From NCBI GenBank assembly GCA_027068765.1, contig JAMOMC010000054.1, positions 1 to 42,171 on the forward strand: a stretch of DNA of 42,171 bases, in the 5' to 3' direction. Under the pieces are notes generated by a model. The model made no database searches and was not told the origin of the DNA. It worked only from the letters and a program-made list of their open reading frames with translations. This document shows positions 34,851 to 42,171 of this stretch, one piece after another. The position numbers were made by a program, and so were the translations under genes. This DNA is from Campylobacterales bacterium (GTDB lineage Bacteria; Campylobacterota; Campylobacteria; Campylobacterales; QNZT01). The stretch's first letter is position 1. Each line of letters opens with the position of its first letter.

Positions 34851-36277
34851 AATAACTTCATCCTCTGTATAATTTTTGTTGTACTTTTTCCATCTACAAA
34901 CTGAACCAATCTTGTCTCTTTTGCTATATCACTTCCAACTACATCTTTACCCTCATAATCTCCACCTTTTACCAAAATATCTGGCTTAAATGCTTTTACT
35001 AACTCATAAGGTGTATCTTCATCAAACTCTACAACAAAATCAACACTCTCTAATCCTGCTAAAACTAAAGCTCTATCTTCTAAAGTATTTATAGGTCTGC
35101 TCTCACCTTTTAGCTTTTTAACAGAGTTATCAGAGTTTAAACCAACTATCAAAATATCTCCATAACTTTTAGCCTCTTCCAGATACTTTACATGACCTGC
35201 ATGTAAGATATCAAAACAGCCATTTGTAAAGACTATTTTTTGAGTTTTGTAATTAAGAGTTGCTAAAACTTCTTCAACTTTTTTTATCTTTGTACTGCTT
35301 TGCCTATGTAAAGATGACTCATACTCTGATATCTCTTTTAAACTAACAGTTGCACTTCCAACTCTACTAACAGCAACAGCAGCAGCAGAGTTTGCAAAAT
35401 TTGCTGCCCAAAATATATCTTTTCCCAAACTAAGAGCAAATCCTAAAGATGCTAAAACGGTATCTCCAGCTCCTGTGACATCATAAACCTCTCTTGCAAC
35501 AGTTGGAATTTTTGTCATCTGTTTTTCAAAAATAGCCATACCATCTTCTGAAAGTGTGATTAGAGCATATTTTAAATCTAAATCATTTTTTAATTTTACA
35601 CCAGCAATTTGTAACTTTTCATCATCTAATATCTCTATATTTGTTGCAATTTGTGCCTCTTTTTTATTTGGTGTTATAAGAGTTGCACCTGTATATTTTT
35701 TATAATCACTCCCTTTTGGATCAACTAATACCATCTTTTTCTTTGAGTTTGCAAGCTCTATAATTGAAGAGGTAAGCCAAGGAGTTAAAACACCTTTTGC
35801 ATAGTCACTAAGTAAGACAATATCATAAAACTCAAGTATAATTTTTACTCTCAAAAGTATCAACTCTTGTGAAGATTTTGAGATATCATCCTTATTCTCT
35901 TTATCAACTCTAACAATCTGCTGTTGTTGAGCGATAACTCTACTCTTTTTAGTGGTTTTTCTACCTTTTTGAATAGTCAACCCCTCTTTTCTAACCCCTT
36001 TTTGTCCAAGCCTCTCACTGATAAACTCTCCACCTTCATCATCTCCGATAACAGAGCAAATTCCCACATTTGCTCCAAGGGCTAAAAGGTTATTTACTAC
36101 ATTTCCAGCCCCACCCATAAGATACTCCTCTTTTTGCACATCTACAACTACAACAGGTGCTTCGGGAGAAATTCTCTCACACTTTCCCCAAAGATAATGA
36201 TCAATCATCAAATCACCAATGACTAAAATATTTGGAGATTTATTTTTTAAATTATCCACCTTTAACCTCTTTCTCAT
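34847..36277 (-). CDS. hldE: HldE, bifunctional heptose-7-phosphate kinase/heptose-1-phosphate adenylyltransferase
   Basis: A 476-residue two-domain enzyme. The N-terminal PfkB-type kinase (about 12-325) has GDLMIDHYLWG, MGGAGNVVNNLLALGA and DVTGAGDTVLA, the last with the catalytic Asp. The C-terminal cytidylyltransferase-like domain has FTNGCFDILHAGHVKYLEEAK (HxGH) and ends with the GGDYEGKDVVGSDI and KSTTKII region. The ATG at 36277 overlaps hldD by 26 nt; a GTG at 36259 with AGAGG upstream is an alternative start that would drop six residues (MRKRLK). It provides steps 2 and 4 of ADP-heptose synthesis. Confidence 0.96.
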   Translation of the reverse strand: MRKRLKVDNLKNKSPNILVIGDLMIDHYLWGKCERISPEAPVVVVDVQKEEYLMGGAGNVVNNLLALGANVGICSVIGDDEGGEFISERLGQKGVRKEGLTIQKGRKTTKKSRVIAQQQQIVRVDKENKDDISKSSQELILLRVKIILEFYDIVLLSDYAKGVLTPWLTSSIIELANSKKKMVLVDPKGSDYKKYTGATLITPNKKEAQIATNIEILDDEKLQIAGVKLKNDLDLKYALITLSEDGMAIFEKQMTKIPTVAREVYDVTGAGDTVLASLGFALSLGKDIFWAANFANSAAAVAVSRVGSATVSLKEISEYESSLHRQSSTKIKKVEEVLATLNYKTQKIVFTNGCFDILHAGHVKYLEEAKSYGDILIVGLNSDNSVKKLKGESRPINTLEDRALVLAGLESVDFVVEFDEDTPYELVKAFKPDILVKGGDYEGKDVVGSDIAKETRLVQFVDGKSTTKIIQRMKLL

Positions 36278-37262
36278 AAATTAATTTAATCTCAGTCAGA
36301 TATGCTTTTATGCCATCTTCTAGTGAAAATCTTGGAGAGAAGTTTAAAAACTCTTTTGTATCTTTTATATCTGCTTTAGTATAAGTCTGATAAGCACTAT
36401 AAGGATTTTCAAAATACTCACTCTCTATCTTTTTACCCATCTGTGTTTGTAAAACATCTGCAATATCTTGAAAACTTCTAGGAGTGGCTGTTCCTACATT
36501 ATAAACTCCATTTTTTGAAGCACTCATAGCTTTTATATTTGCTTGTATAACATCTTCTATATAGATAAAATCTCTTAAAATCTTATCTGAATTATAAAAG
36601 AGTCTAGGAGTTTTACCTGAAAGTATTTGAAGTCCAAGCTGTAAAACCATAGATGCGGTTGTATTTTTAAAATACTCCCTTTCACCATAAACATTAAAAT
36701 ATCTAAGCCCTACAATTTTCATATCTGGATACTTTTCCATATATTCATAAGCGATATTATCCATCGCTAATTTACTAAATCCATAAACATTTTGAGGAGA
36801 TTCAAAACCCACTCTAAAAGGGGAGGGTGCATCTCCATAAGTTGCTGCACTTGAAGCATAAATCATTACTATCTCTTGCTTTTTTGCAAAATCAAGATAG
36901 GCTTTAAAAGCATTTACATTTGTCTTTAACATGATATTTTGATCTTGTACGGTTGTATCTGAGATAGCAGCTTGGTGAAAAATATAGTCAAAATTGTAAC
37001 TCTCTAGTTTCTTTAATAGTTTTTTATCGTTTATATCACCTGCTATAATTTCACCTTTAAATCCAAGTAGATTTTTAAAGTGTCCAAAACTTTTTAAATT
37101 TCCATTTTTAAATACCTCTTCATCTCTAAAAATATCAAGAATAACAACTTTTGCCAAAGGGTGATTTTTTTGAAAATAAAAAGCTAAATTACTCCCTATA
37201 AAACCAGCCCCTCCCGTTATAAGAACTACTTTTTCACTCAAATCTAAATCTGTATAAATCAT
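36252..37262 (-). CDS. hldD: ADP-L-glycero-D-manno-heptose-6-epimerase HldD
   Basis: A 336-residue extended short-chain dehydrogenase. The Rossmann motif is GGAGFIGSN (17-25), YASSAATYG carries the catalytic Ser/Thr region, and VYGFSKLAMD the YxxxK catalytic pair. KILRDFIYIEDVIQANIKAM is the usual epimerase motif. It converts ADP-D,D-heptose to ADP-L,D-heptose, the donor for inner-core heptosyltransferases. First gene of the operon. A hairpin lies upstream at 37291-37318. Confidence 0.96.
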   Translation of the reverse strand: MIYTDLDLSEKVVLITGGAGFIGSNLAFYFQKNHPLAKVVILDIFRDEEVFKNGNLKSFGHFKNLLGFKGEIIAGDINDKKLLKKLESYNFDYIFHQAAISDTTVQDQNIMLKTNVNAFKAYLDFAKKQEIVMIYASSAATYGDAPSPFRVGFESPQNVYGFSKLAMDNIAYEYMEKYPDMKIVGLRYFNVYGEREYFKNTTASMVLQLGLQILSGKTPRLFYNSDKILRDFIYIEDVIQANIKAMSASKNGVYNVGTATPRSFQDIADVLQTQMGKKIESEYFENPYSAYQTYTKADIKDTKEFLNFSPRFSLEDGIKAYLTEIKLIYEKEVKGG

Positions 37263-37290
37263 TTTAAAAATTAACCTCTGTATCTTAAAT

Positions 37291-37318
37291 TAACTCTATT
37301 GTATCTAAAATAGAGTTA
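37291..37318. terminator. Hairpin between the VWA gene and hldD
   Basis: A perfect 10-bp stem (TAACTCTATT at 37291-37300 with AATAGAGTTA at 37309-37318) has an 8-nt loop. It lies 17 bp past the VWA stop codon and upstream of hldD. The U tail on the minus strand is weak (ATTTAAG), so it may be a poor terminator or an RNA stabiliser. Confidence 0.4.
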
Positions 37319-37334
37319 GGTGTTAATTCAACAA

Positions 37335-39047
37335 CTATCTTTTACTCTGCCAATCGTCAATAATTTTATCTTCTACCTTTTTTCTCAAAAGAAGTGTTGA
37401 GAGTGCATCTAACTCTTTTTCAAATTTATCATTTTTAAACTCTAAAGCTCTGTCTTTAAAATCTCTTTTAAAAAGTGAAAGGAGTTTTTTATAACCTTCA
37501 CTTACTCTTAACTCACAAGACTTTCTCTCCCAAGTTTTTAGCATCTTAAAATTTGGTCTACTTGGAGGAAATAACATCGATCTTTTATAAGGTATTAACT
37601 CCTCATTTTGTATAACTTTATCTTGACATCCCTCTCTCATATCAAGCATCCAGTTTTGAAGCAAGGTCACATAATCACTTAGGAGTATAGCTTTTTGTAA
37701 AGCTTCATCTTTATCCTCTTTAAAAGAGATTTTTTCCTTAACTTCATAACTTTTACCTTCTCTATCTTTATAAGTAACTTTAAGAGTTAAATCTTTAGTG
37801 TTATCAACTTTTAATAAAATCACTCCCCCTTTTACTTCACCACTCTTTGTAGGGCTTGGAAAAAGTGTGTTTACATACATAATCTCTTTAGTTGCAAGAT
37901 TAGCTTCGGGTGAACCGTAAATCGCCTCTATTTTTGTATCTCCTTCAACTCTCAAAGCCAAATCAAAAACCAAAGGAGTAACCATAAAATCAAACTCTTC
38001 ATCTAATCTTTTAGAGAACTCCTCATCTGAGTGTACAGCAAAGTAGTTTGCCCCTTTTGTTTTAGAGATACTCTCAACTAAATCACTGTTAAAATCAACA
38101 CCAATACCTATGAAGGTAGTGTAAACTCCTTTTTCACTTGCACTTTTAACTAAACCAAAAAGTCCATCAGAGCTTAACTCTCCACGATTTGGCATCGCAT
38201 CTGTTAAAAATATAACTCTATTTTCATAGATTTTTGGATCTTTAAAACTACTTTTTATAGTTTGAAATTGATCTAATCCTTTTTTGTATCCATCAGACCA
38301 GTTTGTGCCACCTTTGCTTTTTAGCTCTAATATATGTTTTTTTGTAGCATCTATTTTTGTATTTTTTATAAGACGAAGAGGCTTTGCTAAATATGCATCA
38401 TTATCAAAAAGCACAACTCCAAGTCTATCTTCATCTTTTAAATGATCTATCATACTAACTAAAGATCTATTTGCAATTTGCATCTTAGAGGTTTGCTCTT
38501 GGTTGTTTGTATTTTTTTTATTATCATAATAATATTTGTCAAATGAAGCATTCATTGAGCCTGAAATATCTAAAACTACAACGATATTTAACTTTTTTCT
38601 TGCAAAATCTTTGGCTTTTATATTTGAGTTTAATCCTACACTTAAAAAGTGCTCTTTTTGTTTTGTATATGGGTTTACTCTTGATGTTGTTTTATAACTT
38701 GGACAAAATAGACTTTCACAATTTTTATCATATGAACTCTTAAAATAGTGATCATAAAAAACCCCCTCATATGTCAAAGAACTAATTTTTGGCAGGTATC
38801 CATTTTTTATATTTTCATAAAAATTATCTGCATCTTTTGCTCCTCCTACTGAAAATCCAATACTCTCAGCTGACATCATTTTAGCTTGTGTTGCTATCAT
38901 TGGCATATTTCTAGACATTTTATTTTTACTACTTTTAGTTGTTGCATTGTAGTCCCAATCATCAATCTTTTTTTCAATATCTCCCTCTTTTTGTGTCATT
39001 GCAGATAGTGTAAAAATTGCAAAAATTAATAAAAATAGTGCTCTCAT
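37335..39047 (-). CDS. Exported von Willebrand factor A domain protein
   Basis: A 570-residue protein with a signal peptide (MRALFLLIFAIFTLSAM), a region of about 140 residues before the VWA domain, and a full MIDAS: DISGSM (about 168-173), the GGTN threonine and LTDAM aspartate. Cysteines in NCESLFCPS and later REGCQDK and KSCEL could form disulfides in the periplasm. After the VWA domain the C-terminal half has a beta-rich part (LTLKVTYKDREGKSYEV) and a helical tail. It resembles the YfbK/CoxE-like exported VWA proteins, but no partner such as a MoxR ATPase is nearby. Function not known. Confidence 0.85.
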   Translation of the reverse strand: MRALFLLIFAIFTLSAMTQKEGDIEKKIDDWDYNATTKSSKNKMSRNMPMIATQAKMMSAESIGFSVGGAKDADNFYENIKNGYLPKISSLTYEGVFYDHYFKSSYDKNCESLFCPSYKTTSRVNPYTKQKEHFLSVGLNSNIKAKDFARKKLNIVVVLDISGSMNASFDKYYYDNKKNTNNQEQTSKMQIANRSLVSMIDHLKDEDRLGVVLFDNDAYLAKPLRLIKNTKIDATKKHILELKSKGGTNWSDGYKKGLDQFQTIKSSFKDPKIYENRVIFLTDAMPNRGELSSDGLFGLVKSASEKGVYTTFIGIGVDFNSDLVESISKTKGANYFAVHSDEEFSKRLDEEFDFMVTPLVFDLALRVEGDTKIEAIYGSPEANLATKEIMYVNTLFPSPTKSGEVKGGVILLKVDNTKDLTLKVTYKDREGKSYEVKEKISFKEDKDEALQKAILLSDYVTLLQNWMLDMREGCQDKVIQNEELIPYKRSMLFPPSRPNFKMLKTWERKSCELRVSEGYKKLLSLFKRDFKDRALEFKNDKFEKELDALSTLLLRKKVEDKIIDDWQSKR

Positions 39048-39072
39048 GTAAATTTCCTTTACTTTTTTGCAT

Positions 39073-39081
39073 ATTATAACA
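39073..39081 (-). promoter_or_regulatory. Extended -10 promoter of the VWA gene
   Basis: The minus strand reads TGTTATAAT (39081-39073), a perfect extended -10. It is followed by an AAAGGA ribosome binding site shortly before the ATG at 39047. Confidence 0.65.
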
Positions 39082-39109
39082 TTAAAAATTGGTAAAAATT
39101 GTGAACTTA

Positions 39110-39125
39110 TGATAAAATCAAAGCA
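39110..39125 (+). promoter_or_regulatory. Extended -10 placed for a leaderless mRNA
   Basis: TGATAAAAT at 39110-39118 is an extended -10 (hexamer TAAAAT at 39113-39118), and the ATG at 39125 lies at the expected transcription start distance. No Shine-Dalgarno sequence precedes this ATG, so the mRNA may begin at the start codon. Confidence 0.45.
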
Positions 39126-39661
39126 TGAGAGAGATAGTTGTAGTTATTTTTAGTTTATTGATATTTTCTGGTTGTGTGTTTCAGCCACCTGTTGCGGTTG
39201 TGGATAATAGTGTTGAAGTGTATGAAGAGATAGAGTTGGCTCCCAATGTAGTAGATTTAAATGTACAAGATTTGTTAGTTGATGATGAAGTTGAGAGGCT
39301 GTTATCTTTGGCTTATGCACAGATGGGGACACCTTATCTTTATGGTGGGAATGACTATTTTGGTTTTGATTGTTCGGGTTTTGTATGTTATGTTTATAAA
39401 AATGCAGTTGGCAAAAATCTTCCAAGAACCTCTCTTGCACAGTCTCAATTATCTGATCAATTAGATAGGCATGAGCTTACTCCTGGAGATATAGTTTTTT
39501 TCGATACTGCAAAAAAAGGTTATATAAACCATTGTGGTATCTATATAGGAAATGGTAATTTTATTCACTCTTCAAGTGGAAAAGTAAAGGCAGTAACTAT
39601 ATCAAATTTAGATCGTGGATTTTATAAAAAGAATTTTAGATGGGGAGGGAGAGTAGAGTAG
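39125..39661 (+). CDS. NlpC/P60 family lipoprotein peptidase
   Basis: A 178-residue lipoprotein with lipobox FSGC (Cys17) and an NlpC/P60 papain-like domain from about residue 56. The catalytic triad is visible: C83 in FDCSGFVCY, H136 in INHCGIYIG, and H148 in FIHSSSG. GTPYLYGG and LTPGDIVFFDT are typical family motifs. It should cut peptidoglycan stem peptides from its place in the envelope, like Spr/MepS. A single gene reading towards the flavoprotein gene 1 nt downstream, so the two are probably co-transcribed. Confidence 0.93.
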   Translation: MREIVVVIFSLLIFSGCVFQPPVAVVDNSVEVYEEIELAPNVVDLNVQDLLVDDEVERLLSLAYAQMGTPYLYGGNDYFGFDCSGFVCYVYKNAVGKNLPRTSLAQSQLSDQLDRHELTPGDIVFFDTAKKGYINHCGIYIGNGNFIHSSSGKVKAVTISNLDRGFYKKNFRWGGRVE

Positions 39662-39662
39662 T

Positions 39663-40793
39663 TTGAAAAAATTTGATATTGTTGTTATTGGAGCGGGAGC
39701 AAGTGGTTTGATGTTTGCAACTTTTAATAAAGATAAAGATATTGCCATAATTGAAGGAAATTCACAAATAGCACAAAAGATTAAAATCTCAGGTGGAAAA
39801 AGATGTAATATCACAAATGAAAATGTAAGTGAGCAAAATTATCTAGGAGATAAAAAGTTTGTAAAGTCTGTTTTAGACTCATTTTCAAATATAGACCTTT
39901 TGGAATTTTTAAAAAAGAGAGGTTGCGAAGTCGTTTTGAGAAAAGATAATCAATATTTTTGTAAAACTTCCTCACAGCAGATTATTGATGTTTTTCAAAA
40001 TGAGATAAAAGATGTGCCAATTTTTTTAAATCATAAAGTTACAAAAGTTAGTAAAAATGGCAACTTTTTCATAGAGACAACTAGAGGTAATTTTGAAGCT
40101 GAAAAAGTAGTAGTTGCAAGTGGTGGGGAGAGTTATCCTAAAATTGGAGCAACCTCTATAGCAAAAGAGATAGCCAAAAGTTTTTCTCATAAAGTCACTA
40201 CAACTTCACCTGCTTTGGTTGGCTTTACCTTGCAAAAAGAGCAGTTTTGGTTTAAAGAACTTAGTGGAGTTTCAATGCTTGTTAAGATGAGAGTAGGGGA
40301 AAAAGAGTTTTGTCAAGATCTTCTTTTTACACATCGTGGTATCAGTGGCCCTGTTATTTTAAATAGCTCTGTTTATTGGACCAAAGGAGATATAGAGATA
40401 GATTTTTTGCCATATGCTAACTTGAAAAAATATCTTAAAAACTCCAAAAAGCTTATAAGTACGGCTCTTCCTTTGCCAAAGAGGTTTATGAAGATGTTCT
40501 TATCTAAAATAAATTTAAAAGATAAAACAGTTGATACACTTTGTGAAGAGGAGATTGAAAAACTATCACTTTTAAAAAAGTATATCTTCTCACCTGCTGG
40601 AAATTTTGGTTATCAAAAAGCAGAAGTTACAAGAGGTGGTATCTGTACTGATGGTATTTGCTCAAAAACTATGATGAGCAAATATATTCCTAATTTATAC
40701 TTTATTGGGGAGTGTTTAGATGTGACTGGTGAGCTTGGAGGTTATAACTTTCAGTGGGCTTTTAGTAGTGGAGTTAATCTTGAAATTTATTAA
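39663..40793 (+). CDS. HI0933/BaiN-type FAD-dependent oxidoreductase
   Basis: A 376-residue flavoprotein. The dinucleotide motif is VVIGAGASGLMFA (about 7-19), followed by GNSQIAQKIKISGGKRCNIT, the family hallmark, and VVVASGGESYPKIGATS. TRGGICTDGIC, PNLYFIGECLDVTGELGGYNFQWAFSSG is the C-terminal FAD signature. The start is TTG at 39663, right after the NlpC/P60 stop, with GGAGGGAG upstream. The family includes BaiN and proteins annotated as aminoacetone oxidase; the substrate here is unknown. Confidence 0.9.
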   Translation: MKKFDIVVIGAGASGLMFATFNKDKDIAIIEGNSQIAQKIKISGGKRCNITNENVSEQNYLGDKKFVKSVLDSFSNIDLLEFLKKRGCEVVLRKDNQYFCKTSSQQIIDVFQNEIKDVPIFLNHKVTKVSKNGNFFIETTRGNFEAEKVVVASGGESYPKIGATSIAKEIAKSFSHKVTTTSPALVGFTLQKEQFWFKELSGVSMLVKMRVGEKEFCQDLLFTHRGISGPVILNSSVYWTKGDIEIDFLPYANLKKYLKNSKKLISTALPLPKRFMKMFLSKINLKDKTVDTLCEEEIEKLSLLKKYIFSPAGNFGYQKAEVTRGGICTDGICSKTMMSKYIPNLYFIGECLDVTGELGGYNFQWAFSSGVNLEIY

Positions 40794-40876
40794 CTTTTAT
40801 TTTATTAATATTAAATAAATACTCTCTTCATAATTTCTCCTTTACAACATGATAGGATGTTATTGTTAATCAAGTG

Positions 40877-42171
40877 TTACTTTAGGACAACTCTAAATCT
40901 TAAATTTCCAGAACTCTCCAAGTCCTGATATCTAACCCACTCTCTTTTGGCAAATTCATCTGCTTTTTCTAAAAAAGTTTTTGCAAGTTTTGGATCTATT
41001 CTTTCAACCATTTTAAAACGATTTTCACTATACATATACTCTTTTACAGGAGTTTTTGGCTCTTTATAATCTAAAGAAAATGGATTTTTGCCCTCCTCTT
41101 TTAAGGCTGGATTATAACGAAACAGTGGCCAAAGTCCTGATTTTACTGCCATTTCTTGGTGTTTCATACCAAATTTAAGATCATATCCATGTGCTATACA
41201 GTGACTATAAGCTATGATAAGTGATGGTCCACTATAAGCTTCAGCTTCCAAAAAAGCGGTTAGAGTTTGTTTATCATTTGCACCCATTGCAACTCTTGCA
41301 ACATAAACATCATCATAATCCAAAGCATGAAGAGCTAAATCTTTTTGTACCTTTTTTTTGCCTTCAGCCGAAAACTTTGCTACCGCACCTAATGGCGTTG
41401 CTTTAGAAGTTTGACCTCCTGTATTTGAATAGACCCCTGTATCTAAAACCAAAATATTGATATTTGCCCCACTTGCCAATACATGATCTAACCCTCCATA
41501 TCCTATATCATATGCCCAACCATCACCACCTACTGCCCAAATTGATTTGACGATGAGATAGCTAAGCACCCCTTCCAATAATCTTGCATCGTCTCCTTTA
41601 ATATTAGATAGTTTTGATTTAATTTTTGCAATATTTTCTCTTTGTACTTTAATACCCTCTTCACTTTTTTGATCAGCGTTTATCGTATCTTCTACCAATT
41701 TTTTACCGATTTTGTCTTTTAATTTTAAAAGAAGCTCTTTGGCAAAACTATTTTGTTTATCGACACTTGTACGAAATCCCAATCCAAACTCCGCATTATC
41801 CTCAAATAACGAATTTGACCAAGCAGGTCCTCTACCATTTTCATCCATTGCCCAAGGTGTTGTAGGCAAATTACCACCATATATAGAAGAGCATCCCGTG
41901 GCATTTGCAATCATTAACCTATCTCCAAAAAGTTGTGAAAGAAGTTTCAGATATGGTGTCTCTCCACATCCAGGACACGCACCTGAAAATTCAAAAAGAG
42001 GTCTTAGTAGTTGAGCCTCTTTGGTTTTAGTCACATCTAGTTTGGTTCTATCAAATTCTGGAATTTTCATAAAAAAGTTCCAATTTTCTACAGACTCTTC
42101 AACTCTTGGTTCTATATCTTGCATATTTATCGCTTTTTTACCTCTATCCTCTTTATCGATTGCAGGACACT
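40877..42171 (-). CDS. nifJ: Pyruvate:ferredoxin (flavodoxin) oxidoreductase, C-terminal part, cut by the window edge
   Basis: The frame stays open from the right edge (42171) to TAA at 40877. An ATG at 42124 exists but is internal, because the residues before it, CPAIDKEDRGKKAINM, continue the iron-sulfur domain of single-chain PFOR. What follows is the thiamine-diphosphate domain VI: FSGACPGCGETPYLKLL with two cluster cysteines, IANATGCSSIYGG, GDGWAYDIGYGGLDHVLASG (TPP-binding GDG motif) and VLDTGVYSNTGGQ. The enzyme interconverts pyruvate and acetyl-CoA plus CO2, and can run as pyruvate synthase with reduced ferredoxin. It is oxygen-sensitive. The N-terminal two thirds lie outside the window. 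Confidence 0.95.
   Translation of the reverse strand, partial: CPAIDKEDRGKKAINMQDIEPRVEESVENWNFFMKIPEFDRTKLDVTKTKEAQLLRPLFEFSGACPGCGETPYLKLLSQLFGDRLMIANATGCSSIYGGNLPTTPWAMDENGRGPAWSNSLFEDNAEFGLGFRTSVDKQNSFAKELLLKLKDKIGKKLVEDTINADQKSEEGIKVQRENIAKIKSKLSNIKGDDARLLEGVLSYLIVKSIWAVGGDGWAYDIGYGGLDHVLASGANINILVLDTGVYSNTGGQTSKATPLGAVAKFSAEGKKKVQKDLALHALDYDDVYVARVAMGANDKQTLTAFLEAEAYSGPSLIIAYSHCIAHGYDLKFGMKHQEMAVKSGLWPLFRYNPALKEEGKNPFSLDYKEPKTPVKEYMYSENRFKMVERIDPKLAKTFLEKADEFAKREWVRYQDLESSGNLRFRVVLK

Noticed and set aside
39150-39440. 96-codon frame antisense to the NlpC/P60 gene
   Set aside because: His/Gln/Asn-rich composition and lack of a start signal mark it as a shadow of the lipoprotein gene.
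40794-40876. AT-only inverted repeat (TTTATTT/AAATAAA) between the flavoprotein gene and nifJ as a terminator
   Set aside because: The stem has no G-C pairs and would be too weak; no other structure was seen there.
42124-42171. ATG at 42124 as a genuine start of a 415-residue protein
   Set aside because: The frame is open to the window edge and the preceding residues (CPAIDKEDRGKKAINM) belong to the iron-sulfur domain of PFOR.

Overview
The window reads as chromosome of an AT-rich, free-living-type Campylobacterota (Sulfurimonas/Sulfuricurvum/Sulfurovum-like). The indications are the low-GC codon use, heavy A/T homopolymers, TGnTATAAT-type extended -10 boxes, a type II-C CRISPR repeat built like that of Campylobacter jejuni, and housekeeping genes (rplI-hslV-hslU-era, grpE-dnaK, nifJ, hldD-hldE-gmhA) of epsilon-proteobacterial character. 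The genus is an inference; no rRNA or tRNA lies in the window.

Layout, left to right. Positions 1-396 hold a three-repeat, two-spacer CRISPR array whose repeats each carry an extended -10 promoter on the minus strand, with a minus-strand terminator at its left edge. A DUF4143-type AAA ATPase gene follows (397-1620), then grpE-dnaK on the minus strand (1685-4131) behind a consensus TTGACA-17-TATAAT promoter. Next is a tightly overlapping operon mtnK-mtnA-class II aldolase (4335-7233), which fits the dihydroxyacetone-phosphate shunt for 5-deoxyribose/5-methylthioribose salvage. Then come an ABC-F ATPase and rplI-hslV-hslU-era (7280-12448). A seven-gene MSHA-like type IV pilus/type II secretion assembly operon (12490-20306) contains a GspL-like PilM-PilN fusion, PilO-like, MshK-like, secretin, MshN-like, ATPase and GspF-like platform genes, but no pilins and no MshM ATPase.

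Convergent to it, on the minus strand, is a complete-looking but rearranged Pel exopolysaccharide operon (31918 down to 20370) in the order pelD-pelE-pelF-pelG-pelA-pelB. pelB is divided into an inner-membrane-anchored TPR protein and a separate secreted TPR/beta-barrel protein, and pelC is absent. Divergent from pelD, sharing a 60-bp promoter region, are two GH114 (endo-alpha-1,4-polygalactosaminidase family) exported hydrolases, which would be expected to act on a galactosamine-rich polymer such as Pel. So one 20-kb block combines a pilus-type machine, Pel synthesis and export, and candidate Pel-degrading enzymes.

The right part holds a small haem-binding c-type protein, an unlisted 45-residue exported peptide gene (34146-34283), ADP-heptose synthesis genes gmhA-hldE-hldD, an exported VWA protein, an NlpC/P60 lipoprotein, an HI0933-type flavoprotein, and the C-terminal part of a single-chain pyruvate:ferredoxin oxidoreductase that runs off the right edge.

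The strongest candidates for something not well described are the split-PelB/no-PelC Pel locus with its divergent GH114 pair, the mini type II-C array, the three-gene DHAP-shunt operon, and two candidate leaderless lipoprotein mRNAs.
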